64,000 nt of DNA from positions 3,100,001-3,164,000 of the forward strand of contig NZ_PRDL01000001.1 in assembly GCF_015182315.1 (NCBI RefSeq), read 5' to 3'. How positions within the stretch are numbered: the stretch's first letter is position 1; each line of letters opens with the position of its first letter. The notes under the pieces are model-generated. The model worked only from the letters and a program-made list of their open reading frames with translations. It did not search any database and had not been told where the DNA came from. The translations under genes and the position numbers were made by a program. Shown piece after piece: positions 36,344 through 45,790 of the stretch. Source of the DNA: Cellvibrio polysaccharolyticus (GTDB lineage: Bacteria; Pseudomonadota; Gammaproteobacteria; Pseudomonadales; Cellvibrionaceae).

Positions 36344-37249
36344 TTAATTAAAAATCAGGGTGCGATGTACCGATGCACCGGTAAAAGCGCCATCACCAAT
36401 TGCCATGGATACATTACCAGCCATGCGTGCAACATCGCCGCAGGCAAATACACCCGGTACCGAGGTTTGTTTGAATTCATCGGTCTGTATAAAGACACCG
36501 ATAGGGCTTTCTACCAGTTCGCATTGTAAATCCTGAACCAGTGAACCAATGATTTCTGTACGCGACAAACAAAACAATCCGTCCATTGCCAACTCGCGGC
36601 CATCTTGCAAACGTACATTGGCGTGTTTTTCGATGGCAGCGACCGGGGTTGTTTCAACGCTCACACCCCGCGCCAGCATGGCGTTGGTCTGGGCTTCGTC
36701 CGGAATGAAAAGATCATTGGTAAACAAGGTGACCCTTCCCCAATCCGGCAACAGCATCGCATGGTGAAACGAGAATTCACCACCGGCAATCACGCCGATA
36801 TTTCCCTGATTCAATTCATAGCCGTGACAATAAGGGCAATGAAAAACATGCTTGCCCCAGCGCTCGGCCAAACCGGGAATAGCCGGCAAATTATCACGCA
36901 CGCCGGTAGCGAGAACGATGCGCCCGGTTTGCACGGTTTCACCATTGTCAAGCGTGATAAGAAATTCATCACCCTGCTTTTTTCCGCCCGTGGCGGTGGC
37001 ATTCAACCACTGCAATGTCGGGTAAGCCAGTAGCTGTGTTTTGGCCTCGGCGGCAATCGCTTCCGGGGCGCGACCGTCTTGCGCCAATACCCCATGAGAG
37101 GTAGCGGCAAAACGGTTGCGGCGCTGACCGGCATCCACAATTAACACCTTGCGGCGGGCGCGCACCAGTTGCAAAGCCGCTGCCATACCGGCGTAACTGC
37201 CGCCAACGATAACAACGTCGTAACGCGGGGATAGAACTTCAGTGTTCAT
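36344..37249 (-). CDS. Thioredoxin-reductase-like NAD(P)/FAD oxidoreductase
   Basis: A 301-residue flavoprotein with an FAD-binding GGSYAGMAAALQL motif, a redox-active CPYC (HCPYCHGYE), a second nucleotide motif around GVIAGGEFSFHH and the late FAD motif GVFACGDVARM. Length and layout match low-molecular-weight thioredoxin reductases and their relatives; the first nucleotide motif reads VGGSYAG rather than GxGxxG, as in the group often paired with Rrf2 regulators. Start at ATG 37249 (MNTEVLS) has GGAG upstream and overlaps the Rrf2 stop by 11 bases, so the two are translationally coupled. The electron acceptor is unknown; a disulfide or redox-stress role is likely. Confidence 0.9.
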   Translation of the reverse strand: MNTEVLSPRYDVVIVGGSYAGMAAALQLVRARRKVLIVDAGQRRNRFAATSHGVLAQDGRAPEAIAAEAKTQLLAYPTLQWLNATATGGKKQGDEFLITLDNGETVQTGRIVLATGVRDNLPAIPGLAERWGKHVFHCPYCHGYELNQGNIGVIAGGEFSFHHAMLLPDWGRVTLFTNDLFIPDEAQTNAMLARGVSVETTPVAAIEKHANVRLQDGRELAMDGLFCLSRTEIIGSLVQDLQCELVESPIGVFIQTDEFKQTSVPGVFACGDVARMAGNVSMAIGDGAFTGASVHRTLIFN

Positions 37250-37694
37250 GACCATGTTCTCCGGAACAATGCGCCTGATAGCCGTGACTGAAGTCAGCGG
37301 CCAGATCGGCAAGCGTGATGGCGTCAAGGCGTTGCAACAACAGCGCCTCAACCTCCTGAAAGGTATTTTCCAAGCGGTGATTCACCGCCCGTTCAACCAG
37401 GCAGCGCGGCTCATCCATGCGATTGCCCATGGCAAACACCGGTGGTGCTCCCACTGCTTCGTAAATTTGTCGCAAGGTGATTTGTTGCAGGTCGCACACC
37501 AGCACCCAACCGCCGCCGTGGCCTTTGGTGGAATCGACATAACCGGCGTCGCGCAGCCCTGCCAGAGTGCGACGAACCACCACCGGATTGGTGGATAAAA
37601 AACCGGCCAGCGCCTCGGAGGTGAGCGGGCGGTTGTAATGGGCCATGTGCAGCAGCACATGGAGAATTGAAGATAATTTGCTGTCTTTTTTCAT
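37239..37694 (-). CDS. Rrf2-family transcriptional regulator
   Basis: A 151-residue winged-helix regulator of the Rrf2 family, start at ATG 37694 (MKKDSKLSSILHVLLHMA). The helix-turn-helix reads TSEALAGFLSTNPVVVRRTLAGLRDAG, and the wing is STKGHGGGW. Cysteines occur near residues 80, 97 and in the His-rich tail CSGEHGHEH, but the three-Cys IscR spacing is not evident, so a different sensing chemistry (thiol or metal) is likely. It overlaps the downstream flavoprotein gene. An inverted repeat spans its own start codon (37692-37714), suggesting autorepression. Confidence 0.9.
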   Translation of the reverse strand: MKKDSKLSSILHVLLHMAHYNRPLTSEALAGFLSTNPVVVRRTLAGLRDAGYVDSTKGHGGGWVLVCDLQQITLRQIYEAVGAPPVFAMGNRMDEPRCLVERAVNHRLENTFQEVEALLLQRLDAITLADLAADFSHGYQAHCSGEHGHEH

Positions 37695-37714
37695 GTAACA
37701 AATACTATTACATG
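37692..37714. promoter_or_regulatory. Inverted repeat over the Rrf2 start codon, candidate autoregulatory operator
   Basis: Arms CATGTAA and TTACATG are exact inverted repeats nine bases apart; the start ATG lies inside one arm. No ribosome site is visible between the arms, so the transcript may be leaderless or poorly translated. Rrf2 proteins usually bind such sites before their own gene. Confidence 0.55.
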
Positions 37715-37872
37715 AAATTTCTGCTGTCCAGCCCCCAGCTAAAAAATGATCAATCCCGACGGTTAGGATCTCTTTTAACGCCATTCGACGCAGAAGCCGG
37801 CGATAAAACCCCAATTGCGCGTTATGGCAACTTTTACGCTAAATAGCGCCTTTTTCTCTTGCTTTTAACCAC

Positions 37873-37886
37873 TGATTGCGCAATCA
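37873..37886. promoter_or_regulatory. Candidate operator TGATTGCGCAATCA upstream of the TonB receptor at 38089
   Basis: A perfect 14-bp palindrome, followed by TTTT, 203 bases before the receptor start. The same 18 bases (TGATTGCGCAATCATTTT) occur at 52243-52260, beside the LacI gene at 52422-53471. A LacI-family site is the best reading. A second perfect 12-bp palindrome, TTGAGTACTCAA, lies 30 bases further on at 37916-37927. Confidence 0.65.
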
Positions 37887-38088
37887 TTTTATCGTGTCGA
37901 ATATTTCAACAACCGTTGAGTACTCAATCACTGGCAGATATCAACCATAAAAGCCTCTGCCATAAGGCTGCGTAATCACGGACGAACAGGAGCAAACATC
38001 CCGTTTGAGGTCAATGCCCGAATAAACTCCGCTGCCTGCCAAGTGACCCTAAGAGCAATAAATATAATTACGTTGTGAGGACATTTGT

Positions 38089-40812
38089 ATGAAGAATAGC
38101 GCCACTAAAAAACCGTTATGCCTGGCCATTTCAGCAGCCACTTTGCTGTTCGGACTCTCTACCCCGCTCACCGCTACCGCCCAGGCGGATACCGTTGAAG
38201 AAGTGATTGTTACCGGCAGTTTTCGTGAAAGTCTTGCCAAGGCGATTGACGCCAAACGCAACGCCGCCAATGCCCGCGAAAGCATCATGGCCGAAGATAT
38301 GGGCAAGATGCCCGACCTGAACCTCGCCGAATCCCTGCAACGTATTCCCGGTGTAGCCATTGCCCGTGAAGCCGGTGAAGGGCGTCAGGTAACCATTCGT
38401 GGCCTCGGCCCGGCGTTTACCCGCTCTACCCTGAACGGCATGGAAGTTCCATCCAGTACCGACGGCCTCGACTCTGCCGATGGTATGAACACCAGCCGTG
38501 CGTTTGACTTCAACGTGTTCTCTTCCGAATTATTTAACCGGATTGATATTCACAAATCCTTGCAGGCCTCGGTTGAGGAAGGCGGTCTGGCCGGTACAGT
38601 AGATTTGTACACCGCCAAACCCTTTGATAACCCGGGCCTCCACGTTGCCTTTGCCGGTCAGGCCGGTTACAACGATTTGACCAAAGAAGCCGATCCGCGC
38701 GGCTCGTTTATGATCAGCACCACCAATGAAGCTGAAACTTTCGGTGCCCTGCTGTCAGTTGCTTACACCGAAAGAACCGTGCGTGAAGAAGGTGCCGGCA
38801 CCGTGCGCTGGCAAACCCCGGCCAACAACGGCAGAACCTGGAAAGCAGGCTCCAATCCGACCATCGACGGCACACTGGCTGCGGGCACCACCATCAACAA
38901 TTTGTCGGTACCGCGCCTGCCGAGAACCGATTATTTCGGCAACACCCAGGAGCGCCTCGGGGTCACCACCGCCTTCCAGTTCCGCCCGTCTGACACCGTG
39001 GAATTGTCGCTGGATCTGGTACACGCCAACTTTACCAACGAGCGTGAAAGCCATAACTTTGACTCGGCGTTCCGCAACCAATTTAACCAGATCACACCCA
39101 ACCACCTGGTACTGGATCAAAGCGGCACCGGCGTCGTTGCTGGCGAATTCAGCGGCGTACTGGGCCGTACCGAAAGCCGTCTTACGCCATCAGAAACCGA
39201 TTTTAATCAGATGGTTTTCACCGGTAAGTGGAACATCAATGACCGCCTGACCATGACCGGTTTGCTCGGCCAGGCCAAATCCGATTTCGATTCAACCCAA
39301 TACCGTTTCAATATTCAAACCAAAGCCCGCCACGATTTCGGCTACGACTATCGCCAGAACAGCAACATTCCGGTGATGACTTACGGCTACGACATCATGG
39401 ACGAAAATCTCTATGAGTTTGATTCGCTGGTCTATCGCAAAAATATGATCGAGCGCGATAACATCACCGGCAAGCTGGATTTTGAACTGAAAAGCGATGC
39501 GCGTGATTCCAATATCAAATTCGGTCTGGTGCACAACATCCGTGAAGTGGATGCGCTGGAAATTCGCCGCACTGACGTAAACACCCTGCTAAAACAAACC
39601 CCGACCGGTTTGACCCAGGCTTTGCCCGTGGATGATTTTGGCCGCGGTCTGGGTGCACCCTCAGGCTTCCTGAAAACCTTCCTGGTGCTCGACTTTGATA
39701 AAACGATCGACGCTTACAACTTCCCGGCATTGACCGGCGCCGACATTAACCCGGCGGGCAGCACCTTTTATGTAGAAGAAAAAACCCTCGGCGCTTATGT
39801 TGAGTGGAACGTAAATGACTTCTCGTTGTTCGGCAAAACCTTGCGCACCAACGCCGGCCTGCGTGTAGTCGAAACCGAATCCACCATTCAGGCATACACC
39901 GGTGGTGCAGGCAATACGCTGGTGCCTATGGAAGCCAACAATGATTACGTCGATGTGCTGCCATCGATCAACTTCGCCTGGGAAGTAACGGACGATGTGC
40001 TGGTTCGTCTGGGCCTTTCGCGCAACATCACCCGCCCGGATCTTGAACGTCTTTCTCCCAGTGCGTCTTTCGGTTTGGAGAGTGGTGAAATTTCAGTAGG
40101 CAACCCGAACCTCGACCCGATGCGCGCCAACTCGCTGGACGTAGGTGTGGAATGGTACTTCAATGAAGATGCTTTGCTGGCCGGTACCTTCTTCTATAAA
40201 GATGTAGAAAGTTTTATCGCGACCGAAAGCACCGAGCGTTTGCTTGACCCGGTTTATCACCAGATTGTTCGTGACCTGTCGAGCAACCACGCACCGCTGG
40301 ATCAAAACTGGGGCCACAACGAACCGATCAACAATGACGGCGCCAAAGTAAAAGGTTTTGAACTGGTTTATCAACAACCGTTCACTTTCCTGCCCGGCGC
40401 TTTCAGCAACATGGGTACGGTGATCAACTACACCTGGGTGGATTCGGAATCCAATTACGGCACTGGCGAAAACCCGATTACCAGCAAGCTGATTGGTTTA
40501 TCTGAAAATTCCTACAACATGACCTTATACTACGAAACGGAACTCTACGGCGCTCGTGTATCCGTCAACAAGCGTGACGACTACCTGACCCGTGTACCAG
40601 GGCGTGAAGGCAACAGTATTGAAGGAAAAACCGGACCCACCAACATTGACTTCTCGGCGTTTTACAACATCAATGATAATCTCACCGTTTCGCTGGAAGC
40701 TATTAACGTGACCGACGAAAAAGAAAGATTATTTGGTGACGACGCCAACCGTGTTGTAGCACTGTCTCACACTGGTCGGCAATTCTTTGTCGGCATTCGT
40801 GGAAACTTCTAA
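38089..40812 (+). CDS. TonB-dependent receptor, TIGR01782-like, of the pectin segment
   Basis: A 907-residue outer-membrane receptor with signal peptide (cleavage near TATA-QAD), TonB-box-like VEEVIVTGSF, plug domain with NLAESLQRIPGVAIAREAGEG and VTIRGLGPAFTRSTLNGM, and a barrel ending GIRGNF. Same subtype as the receptor at 22156-24882, but clearly a different protein; the two probably take different oligosaccharides. It heads a plus-strand block of GH105, GH28, CE12 and PL10, so cargo from homogalacturonan or rhamnogalacturonan is likely. Start has GAGGAC at good distance. A perfect palindromic operator candidate and a good terminator bracket the gene. Confidence 0.93.
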   Translation: MKNSATKKPLCLAISAATLLFGLSTPLTATAQADTVEEVIVTGSFRESLAKAIDAKRNAANARESIMAEDMGKMPDLNLAESLQRIPGVAIAREAGEGRQVTIRGLGPAFTRSTLNGMEVPSSTDGLDSADGMNTSRAFDFNVFSSELFNRIDIHKSLQASVEEGGLAGTVDLYTAKPFDNPGLHVAFAGQAGYNDLTKEADPRGSFMISTTNEAETFGALLSVAYTERTVREEGAGTVRWQTPANNGRTWKAGSNPTIDGTLAAGTTINNLSVPRLPRTDYFGNTQERLGVTTAFQFRPSDTVELSLDLVHANFTNERESHNFDSAFRNQFNQITPNHLVLDQSGTGVVAGEFSGVLGRTESRLTPSETDFNQMVFTGKWNINDRLTMTGLLGQAKSDFDSTQYRFNIQTKARHDFGYDYRQNSNIPVMTYGYDIMDENLYEFDSLVYRKNMIERDNITGKLDFELKSDARDSNIKFGLVHNIREVDALEIRRTDVNTLLKQTPTGLTQALPVDDFGRGLGAPSGFLKTFLVLDFDKTIDAYNFPALTGADINPAGSTFYVEEKTLGAYVEWNVNDFSLFGKTLRTNAGLRVVETESTIQAYTGGAGNTLVPMEANNDYVDVLPSINFAWEVTDDVLVRLGLSRNITRPDLERLSPSASFGLESGEISVGNPNLDPMRANSLDVGVEWYFNEDALLAGTFFYKDVESFIATESTERLLDPVYHQIVRDLSSNHAPLDQNWGHNEPINNDGAKVKGFELVYQQPFTFLPGAFSNMGTVINYTWVDSESNYGTGENPITSKLIGLSENSYNMTLYYETELYGARVSVNKRDDYLTRVPGREGNSIEGKTGPTNIDFSAFYNINDNLTVSLEAINVTDEKERLFGDDANRVVALSHTGRQFFVGIRGNF

Positions 40813-40848
40813 ATACTGACGTTTTCTTACCCTGTCGTTCCACGTTTA

Positions 40849-40884
40849 CGTCACCAGTCGCAGTACCACTGGTGGCGTCTTTTT
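40849..40884 (+). terminator. Rho-independent terminator after the TonB receptor at 38089
   Basis: CGTCACCAGT pairs with ACTGGTGGCG (one G-U) and is followed by TCTTTTTATAAAA, about 37 bases past the receptor stop. It may lower expression of the enzymes behind it relative to the receptor. Confidence 0.8.
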
Positions 40885-40941
40885 ATAAAAACAGGATTTG
40901 CCACCGCAACCTATTTTAAAAGTCTTCGAGGAGATGGATTG

Positions 40942-42156
40942 ATGTTCAGTCTGAAGCGCTCACTACTATCGGTTATGGCTGGTATGTTACTTGTCAGCTT
41001 TTCTACCATTACTCACGCAGAAAACCCGCCTGCTATTCCCACCAACAAACCCTGGTCCGAACGCATGGCGCTTTCTGTCATGCAGCGTAGCCCCGAAGCC
41101 TGGCAAATGCGCGGTTACCGCAATCTGTCCAGCCCGGAATGGGGTTACACCTATGCCTTGAGCCTGGCCGGCTTTCAAAAACTGTACGAAAAAACCGGCA
41201 ACGAAGATTACCTGGATTACGTTAAGGTTTACGTTGATCAATTGATTGATAAAGACGGCAAACTCAAGCATTACGAAATGAGCGAATTCAATATTGATTC
41301 GGTCAACGGCGGCAAGCTGCTGTTTGCCCTGCATGAAAAAACCGGCGATGAGCGCTACCTGAAAGTGATGCAGCAATTACGTCATCAACTGCAATGGCAG
41401 CCACGCACCACCGAAGGCGGTTTCTGGCACAAGCGCATTTACCCGTACCAAATGTGGCTCGACGGCCTGTATATGGGCGCCACTTACTACGCGCAATATG
41501 CCGCCAGTTTTAATGAAGGTGCAGAATCTTTCGATGACATTGCCAATCAATTCATTTTGATTGAAAAGAAAACCCGTGACGCCAAAACCGGCCTGCTCTA
41601 TCACGCCTGGGACGAAAGCAAGTTACAGGCATGGGCAGACAATGAAACCGGTTTATCGCCGCATTTCTGGTCACGAGCGCTGGGTTGGTACGCCATGGCA
41701 CTGGTCGATACGCTGGATTATTTCCCCGAAGATCACAAAGACCGCCAAACCCTGATTGATATTCTCAACCGTCTGGCAGAAGCGGTTGCCCGTTATCAGG
41801 ACAAGACCGGTTTGTGGTACCAGGTAACCGATATGGGCGACCGTTTTGGCAACTATCTTGAAGCCTCCGGCAGCGGCATGTTTGTTTACGCGTTTGCCAA
41901 GGGTGCCAATAAAGGCTATTTGCCCGTAAAATACAAAAAGCTCGCTGAAAAGGGTTTTGATGGTATGGTTAAGCACTTTGTCGTGCTGTCACCCAATAAA
42001 GAAGTCACGCTCACCCACATTTGTGGCAGCGCAGGCCTCGGGGGTTCACCCTATCGCTCCGGCAGTTTTGATTACTATATCTCGGAAGCCTTGCGCGATA
42101 ACGACCCTCACGGCGTTGGACCTTTTATTCTGGCGAGCCTTGAGTTAAACCGCTAA
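40942..42156 (+). CDS. GH105 unsaturated galacturonyl/rhamnogalacturonyl hydrolase
   Basis: A 404-residue exported enzyme of family GH105. Start at ATG 40942 (MFSLKRSLLS) with AGGAG upstream; the signal peptide ends near ITHA-ENP. The alpha/alpha toroid shows YTYALSLAGFQKLYE, the MWLDGLYMG motif whose Asp (D174) matches the catalytic Asp of YteR, HFWSRALGWYAMAL, and GSGMFVYAFAKG. GH105 adds water to the delta-4,5 bond of unsaturated oligosaccharides left by pectate or rhamnogalacturonan lyases, releasing an unsaturated uronic acid. It fits with the PL10 and PL1 lyases of this window. It was probably placed in the periplasm to work on products brought in by the receptor just upstream. Confidence 0.94.
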   Translation: MFSLKRSLLSVMAGMLLVSFSTITHAENPPAIPTNKPWSERMALSVMQRSPEAWQMRGYRNLSSPEWGYTYALSLAGFQKLYEKTGNEDYLDYVKVYVDQLIDKDGKLKHYEMSEFNIDSVNGGKLLFALHEKTGDERYLKVMQQLRHQLQWQPRTTEGGFWHKRIYPYQMWLDGLYMGATYYAQYAASFNEGAESFDDIANQFILIEKKTRDAKTGLLYHAWDESKLQAWADNETGLSPHFWSRALGWYAMALVDTLDYFPEDHKDRQTLIDILNRLAEAVARYQDKTGLWYQVTDMGDRFGNYLEASGSGMFVYAFAKGANKGYLPVKYKKLAEKGFDGMVKHFVVLSPNKEVTLTHICGSAGLGGSPYRSGSFDYYISEALRDNDPHGVGPFILASLELNR

Positions 42157-42223
42157 CCATCAACCTGGCGGTAAATAAAAAGCAACGGATAACAATTCCT
42201 ACATAAAGATAAGAGAGATTATT

Positions 42224-43636
42224 ATGAGCAGTTATCAACCTCGACCTATCATTACTCTGGTTTCCGGTATCTCCCTGTTATTCTCGGCCAGCTGCTTTGC
42301 AGCGGCCGCTGACAATAGCAAACCGGATCATTCACCGGCCACTGTGCAGGCTGAATGGAAAAAGGCCGATGAGATTGTTAAAAGTATCAAAGCCCCGGTT
42401 ATCAAAGGGGCTGACTACAACATCACCAAATTCGGCGCGGTGGGCGATGGCAAAAAAGATGCCCGCCCGGCCATTATGGAAGCCATCAAAAAAGCCAACA
42501 GCGAAGGCGGCGGCCGTGTGGTCATTCCTGAAGGCACCTGGTTAAGCAACGGCCCGATTCATTTGCAAAGCCACGTAAACCTGCACATTTCCGAAGGTGC
42601 CACGCTGTTGTTCGGCACCCAGGCAAAAGATTACTTGCCGGTGGTATTTACGCGTTGGGAAGGTGTTGAAATGTACGGCTACTCGCCGCTCATTTACGCC
42701 CACAAAGTGACCGATATCGCCATTACCGGCAGCGGCACCATTGATGGTAATACCAAACATGAATTCCACACCTGGGCGAGAAACGATATTGAAGATATCG
42801 CTGCCATTCGCAAACTGGGCTTCGATGGCGTTCCGTTAAAAGACAGACAATTTGGTGAAGGCCGCAAACTGCGCCCGAGCATGTTGCAAATTATTGATGC
42901 CGAGCGCGTGCTGCTTGAAGATTACACCATCAAGAACTCCCCGTTCTGGATCAACCATCTGGTGTACACCAACGACGCTGTTATGCGCAACGTGAAACTC
43001 GAAAGCTTCTTCGCTAACAACGATGGTATTGATATCGATTCCAGCCGCAATGTCTTGATTGAAAATAACCACTTCAATACCGCTGATGATGCCATCGTGG
43101 TGAAGTCCGGTCGGGATCTGGATGGCCGCACCGTAGCACGCCCCAGTGAAAACATCGTTATTCGTAACAACGTAATGGGCGGTGAAGATGGTATTGCGCT
43201 GGGCAGCGAAATGTCCGGTGATATTCGCCACGTGTATTTCACCGACAACACTTACACCAAAGGTTCAGCAGCAATTCGCTTCAAGTCCAACCTGGATCGC
43301 GGTGGTGTGGTTGAACATATTCGTGTGCGTAACATGAATATTGAAGCGGTAGACAAGCTGTTCTGGTTTGAATTGACTTACGCTGCCGGCTCCATGGGTG
43401 GTAACTTCCCGCCAACCTACCGCGATATCGTTTTTGAAAACATCACCGTAGGCCACACCAAATCGGTTTTCCATGCACGGGTATCTGACCAGTCCCCCCT
43501 GAAACACATTACGCTGCGTAATGTAGAGATCAAAAAAGCCGATGCGCTGTTTGATATCGAAAACGTTCAGGATCTGGTGTTTGATAACGTGCGTATTAAC
43601 GGCAAAACCGTAACCAGCCCTACCAGCTCCAAATAA
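42224..43636 (+). CDS. GH28 polygalacturonase, probably exo-acting
   Basis: A 470-residue exported right-handed beta-helix enzyme of family GH28, with a signal peptide (cleavage near CFAAA). Catalytic motifs: NNDGIDIDS (about residue 265), ADDAIVVKSG (about 286, two Asp), GGEDGIALGSE (about 319) and IRFKSN (about 352, the usual R-x-K). Length and the extra N-terminal region resemble exo-polygalacturonases that work on short or unsaturated oligogalacturonides. Start has AAGAGAG at good spacing, 67 bases after GH105, so the two are likely one unit. It is followed by a strong hairpin before the CE12 gene. Confidence 0.93.
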   Translation: MSSYQPRPIITLVSGISLLFSASCFAAAADNSKPDHSPATVQAEWKKADEIVKSIKAPVIKGADYNITKFGAVGDGKKDARPAIMEAIKKANSEGGGRVVIPEGTWLSNGPIHLQSHVNLHISEGATLLFGTQAKDYLPVVFTRWEGVEMYGYSPLIYAHKVTDIAITGSGTIDGNTKHEFHTWARNDIEDIAAIRKLGFDGVPLKDRQFGEGRKLRPSMLQIIDAERVLLEDYTIKNSPFWINHLVYTNDAVMRNVKLESFFANNDGIDIDSSRNVLIENNHFNTADDAIVVKSGRDLDGRTVARPSENIVIRNNVMGGEDGIALGSEMSGDIRHVYFTDNTYTKGSAAIRFKSNLDRGGVVEHIRVRNMNIEAVDKLFWFELTYAAGSMGGNFPPTYRDIVFENITVGHTKSVFHARVSDQSPLKHITLRNVEIKKADALFDIENVQDLVFDNVRINGKTVTSPTSSK

Positions 43637-43650
43637 AATATCCCTACCAC

Positions 43651-43680
43651 AACGACAGGCCCAGGCCTGTCGTTTCTATT
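43651..43680 (+). terminator. Hairpin with U-rich tail between GH28 and CE12 genes
   Basis: An 11-bp perfect stem (43651-43661 with 43664-43674) is followed by TCTATTT. It lies 14 bases after the GH28 stop; partial termination is likely, since the next gene is close and on the same strand. Confidence 0.7.
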
Positions 43681-43694
43681 TACAGGAAGTCACC

Positions 43695-44477
43695 ATGCGC
43701 ATCAAACAACCCTTACAGGTGGGTTTGTGGCTGCTGGGTGCTGTGTTTCTCATAGCTTGCCAACCCGTAGCACAACAACCTGCCACTACCCCTACTCTGT
43801 TTTTGATTGGCGATTCCATCACCGCTGATAAAACGCCAGAAGCATTTCCGGAAACCGGTTGGGGCCAGGTGTTACCGGAATACTTGAAAGGCGAGTTGCA
43901 TATTCAAAACCACGCAAAAAATGGCCGCAGCACCAAAAGCTTTCGCGATGAAGGGCTGTGGAAAGTCGTAGCAGACCAATTGAAGCCCGGTGATTTTCTG
44001 GTGATAGGTTTTGGCCATAACGACCAGAAAATAGAAGACCCTACCCGCTATGCAGAACCCTGGAGTGATTACAAACGCAACCTGGAAAACTACATTGCAG
44101 AAGCTCAGGCCAAAGGCGCTTCAGTAATTCTCACTACATCGGTGTATCGCCGTCAGTTTGATGACAACGGCCAACCGCTGGCCAGCCTTGGTGATTACCC
44201 TTTGGCCGCCAGACAAGTCGCCGCAGAACAGCTGTTGCCGTTAATTGATTTCAACGCCTATTCACGCTCATTGCTAAACAAATACGGCAAGGATGGCTCG
44301 GCCGGGCTTTATATGAACCTAGCACCGGGTGAGTTCCCCAATTACCCGGAAGGCAAGCTAGACAACACCCACTTCAAACCTGAGGGCGCGCAATTACTGG
44401 CACGTTATTTTATTGCGCAGTTGCAACTGCAATCTCTGCCAGCCGGCCAGTATTTTCAGTTGCAGGATAAAAAATAA
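43695..44477 (+). CDS. CE12 rhamnogalacturonan acetylesterase lipoprotein (second)
   Basis: A 260-residue SGNH esterase with lipoprotein signal (FLIAC, Cys22). Motifs: LFLIGDSITAD (Ser41 nucleophile), KNGRSTKSF, IGFGHNDQ and DNTHFKPEG with the catalytic Asp/His. It is shorter and only moderately similar to the CE12 protein at 19448-20260, so they are not a recent duplicate. It would deacetylate galacturonate in rhamnogalacturonan or homogalacturonan before lyase action. AGGA before ATG 43695. The PL10 gene starts 43 bases downstream on the same strand. Confidence 0.92.
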   Translation: MRIKQPLQVGLWLLGAVFLIACQPVAQQPATTPTLFLIGDSITADKTPEAFPETGWGQVLPEYLKGELHIQNHAKNGRSTKSFRDEGLWKVVADQLKPGDFLVIGFGHNDQKIEDPTRYAEPWSDYKRNLENYIAEAQAKGASVILTTSVYRRQFDDNGQPLASLGDYPLAARQVAAEQLLPLIDFNAYSRSLLNKYGKDGSAGLYMNLAPGEFPNYPEGKLDNTHFKPEGAQLLARYFIAQLQLQSLPAGQYFQLQDKK

Positions 44478-44520
44478 CCTTACTCATCAACCAACCGATA
44501 TTGATTACAGGTAATGAAAA

Positions 44521-45750
44521 ATGAACAATAAAAATTCAACATTTCTCTTACGATCACCCGGTTTAACGGCTGCCATTTTTGGCAGCCTGTTATTGGCAGG
44601 CTGCTCTGCCGAAGCACCGGAAAGCAATAACAGCGAAGCTGCATCACCCACCCACATAGAAAAACAGCCGCAAACTCAGGCAAGTTATCAGCCCATCGCC
44701 ATTGACGACTTTTACGATGCCATCAAACACTGGAATGATCGCACCGGCGAAACCGGCGTGCCCCATTATGAATTGCATCAAATTAAAGAGATTGCCGATA
44801 ACATTATTTTGTACCAGCGCGATAGCGGTGGCTGGCCGACTAACAAGCATCCGCTGCGCGTAGTGCCGGAAGAAGAGCGGGAAGCCGCCCTGAAAGATAA
44901 ATCATTAGCCGATGCCAGTTTTGATAACCGCAATACTTATCCACAAATTGAATATTTGTCGGCGGTGTATAAACAAACCGGTGATGAGCGTTATCGTGAT
45001 GCGGCCTTGAAGGGGTTGCGTTATACACTGGATAAGCAATATGACAATGGCGGCTGGGCACATTCGCCAGACCGTACCGATGACCACTACTACACGCGTA
45101 TTACGTTTGTTGATGAAGTGATGTCTGGCGTTTTAACTTTTCTGCGCAAGGTTGCAGCCGGTAACCCGCCCTTTGATTACGTTGATGCGGCATTAAAGCA
45201 GCAAGCTGCCGACGCCGTGGCCAAAGGCGATGCGCTGGTGCTGCAATTGCAAGTGCGTGTAGATGGCAAACTGACAGGCTGGGCGGGACAATATCACGAA
45301 GAAACACTGGAGCCGATTGTTGGCCGGACTTATGAGTTGCCCGGTATTCTTGCCTGGGAAACGGTGCCGGTGGTGGAATATTTAATGGCTATTGAGAATC
45401 CGTCTCCGGAGGTTATCGCTGCGGTGGAGGGTGCGGTAAGTTGGTTGGAGAGCGCAAAACTGAGCGGTTTCCGTGTAGATCGCGTGGATGCGGATAGCAA
45501 GCGTTTTGATTTCCATGCAGTGGATTATGATTTGGTTATCGTTGAGGATGCAGATGCCAAGCCGATCTGGGCAAGGTTTTACGATCTGGAAACCAACGAG
45601 CCTTTTCTAGCTAACCGGGATGGTAATCGCGTTTACAAGCTGGAGGATGTTTTATACGAGCGACGCACCGGTTATACCTGGTATGGTTACTGGCCAGAAG
45701 AATTATTGAGCACTGACTACCCGCGCTGGAAGGAACAGCATAGTCGGTAA
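44521..45750 (+). CDS. PL10 pectate lyase lipoprotein
   Basis: A 409-residue lipoprotein (LLAGC, Cys28), with a short linker and then an alpha/alpha-toroid pectate lyase of family PL10. Recognised by IILYQRDSGGWPTNKHP, the ASFDNRNTYPQIEYL motif, GGWAHSPDRTDDHYYTRITFVDEVM, AGQYHEETLEP and the C-terminal RRTGYTWYGYWP. These carry the calcium Asp and the catalytic Arg region known from Pel10A of Cellvibrio. It cleaves de-esterified polygalacturonate by beta-elimination. Last gene of the plus-strand pectin block; its products are substrates for the GH105 enzyme at 40942. AGGT upstream of the start. Confidence 0.94.
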   Translation: MNNKNSTFLLRSPGLTAAIFGSLLLAGCSAEAPESNNSEAASPTHIEKQPQTQASYQPIAIDDFYDAIKHWNDRTGETGVPHYELHQIKEIADNIILYQRDSGGWPTNKHPLRVVPEEEREAALKDKSLADASFDNRNTYPQIEYLSAVYKQTGDERYRDAALKGLRYTLDKQYDNGGWAHSPDRTDDHYYTRITFVDEVMSGVLTFLRKVAAGNPPFDYVDAALKQQAADAVAKGDALVLQLQVRVDGKLTGWAGQYHEETLEPIVGRTYELPGILAWETVPVVEYLMAIENPSPEVIAAVEGAVSWLESAKLSGFRVDRVDADSKRFDFHAVDYDLVIVEDADAKPIWARFYDLETNEPFLANRDGNRVYKLEDVLYERRTGYTWYGYWPEELLSTDYPRWKEQHSR

Positions 45751-45790
45751 TTACTTCGCTAATATGCAATAGTCCATCATTATTCCGTCC

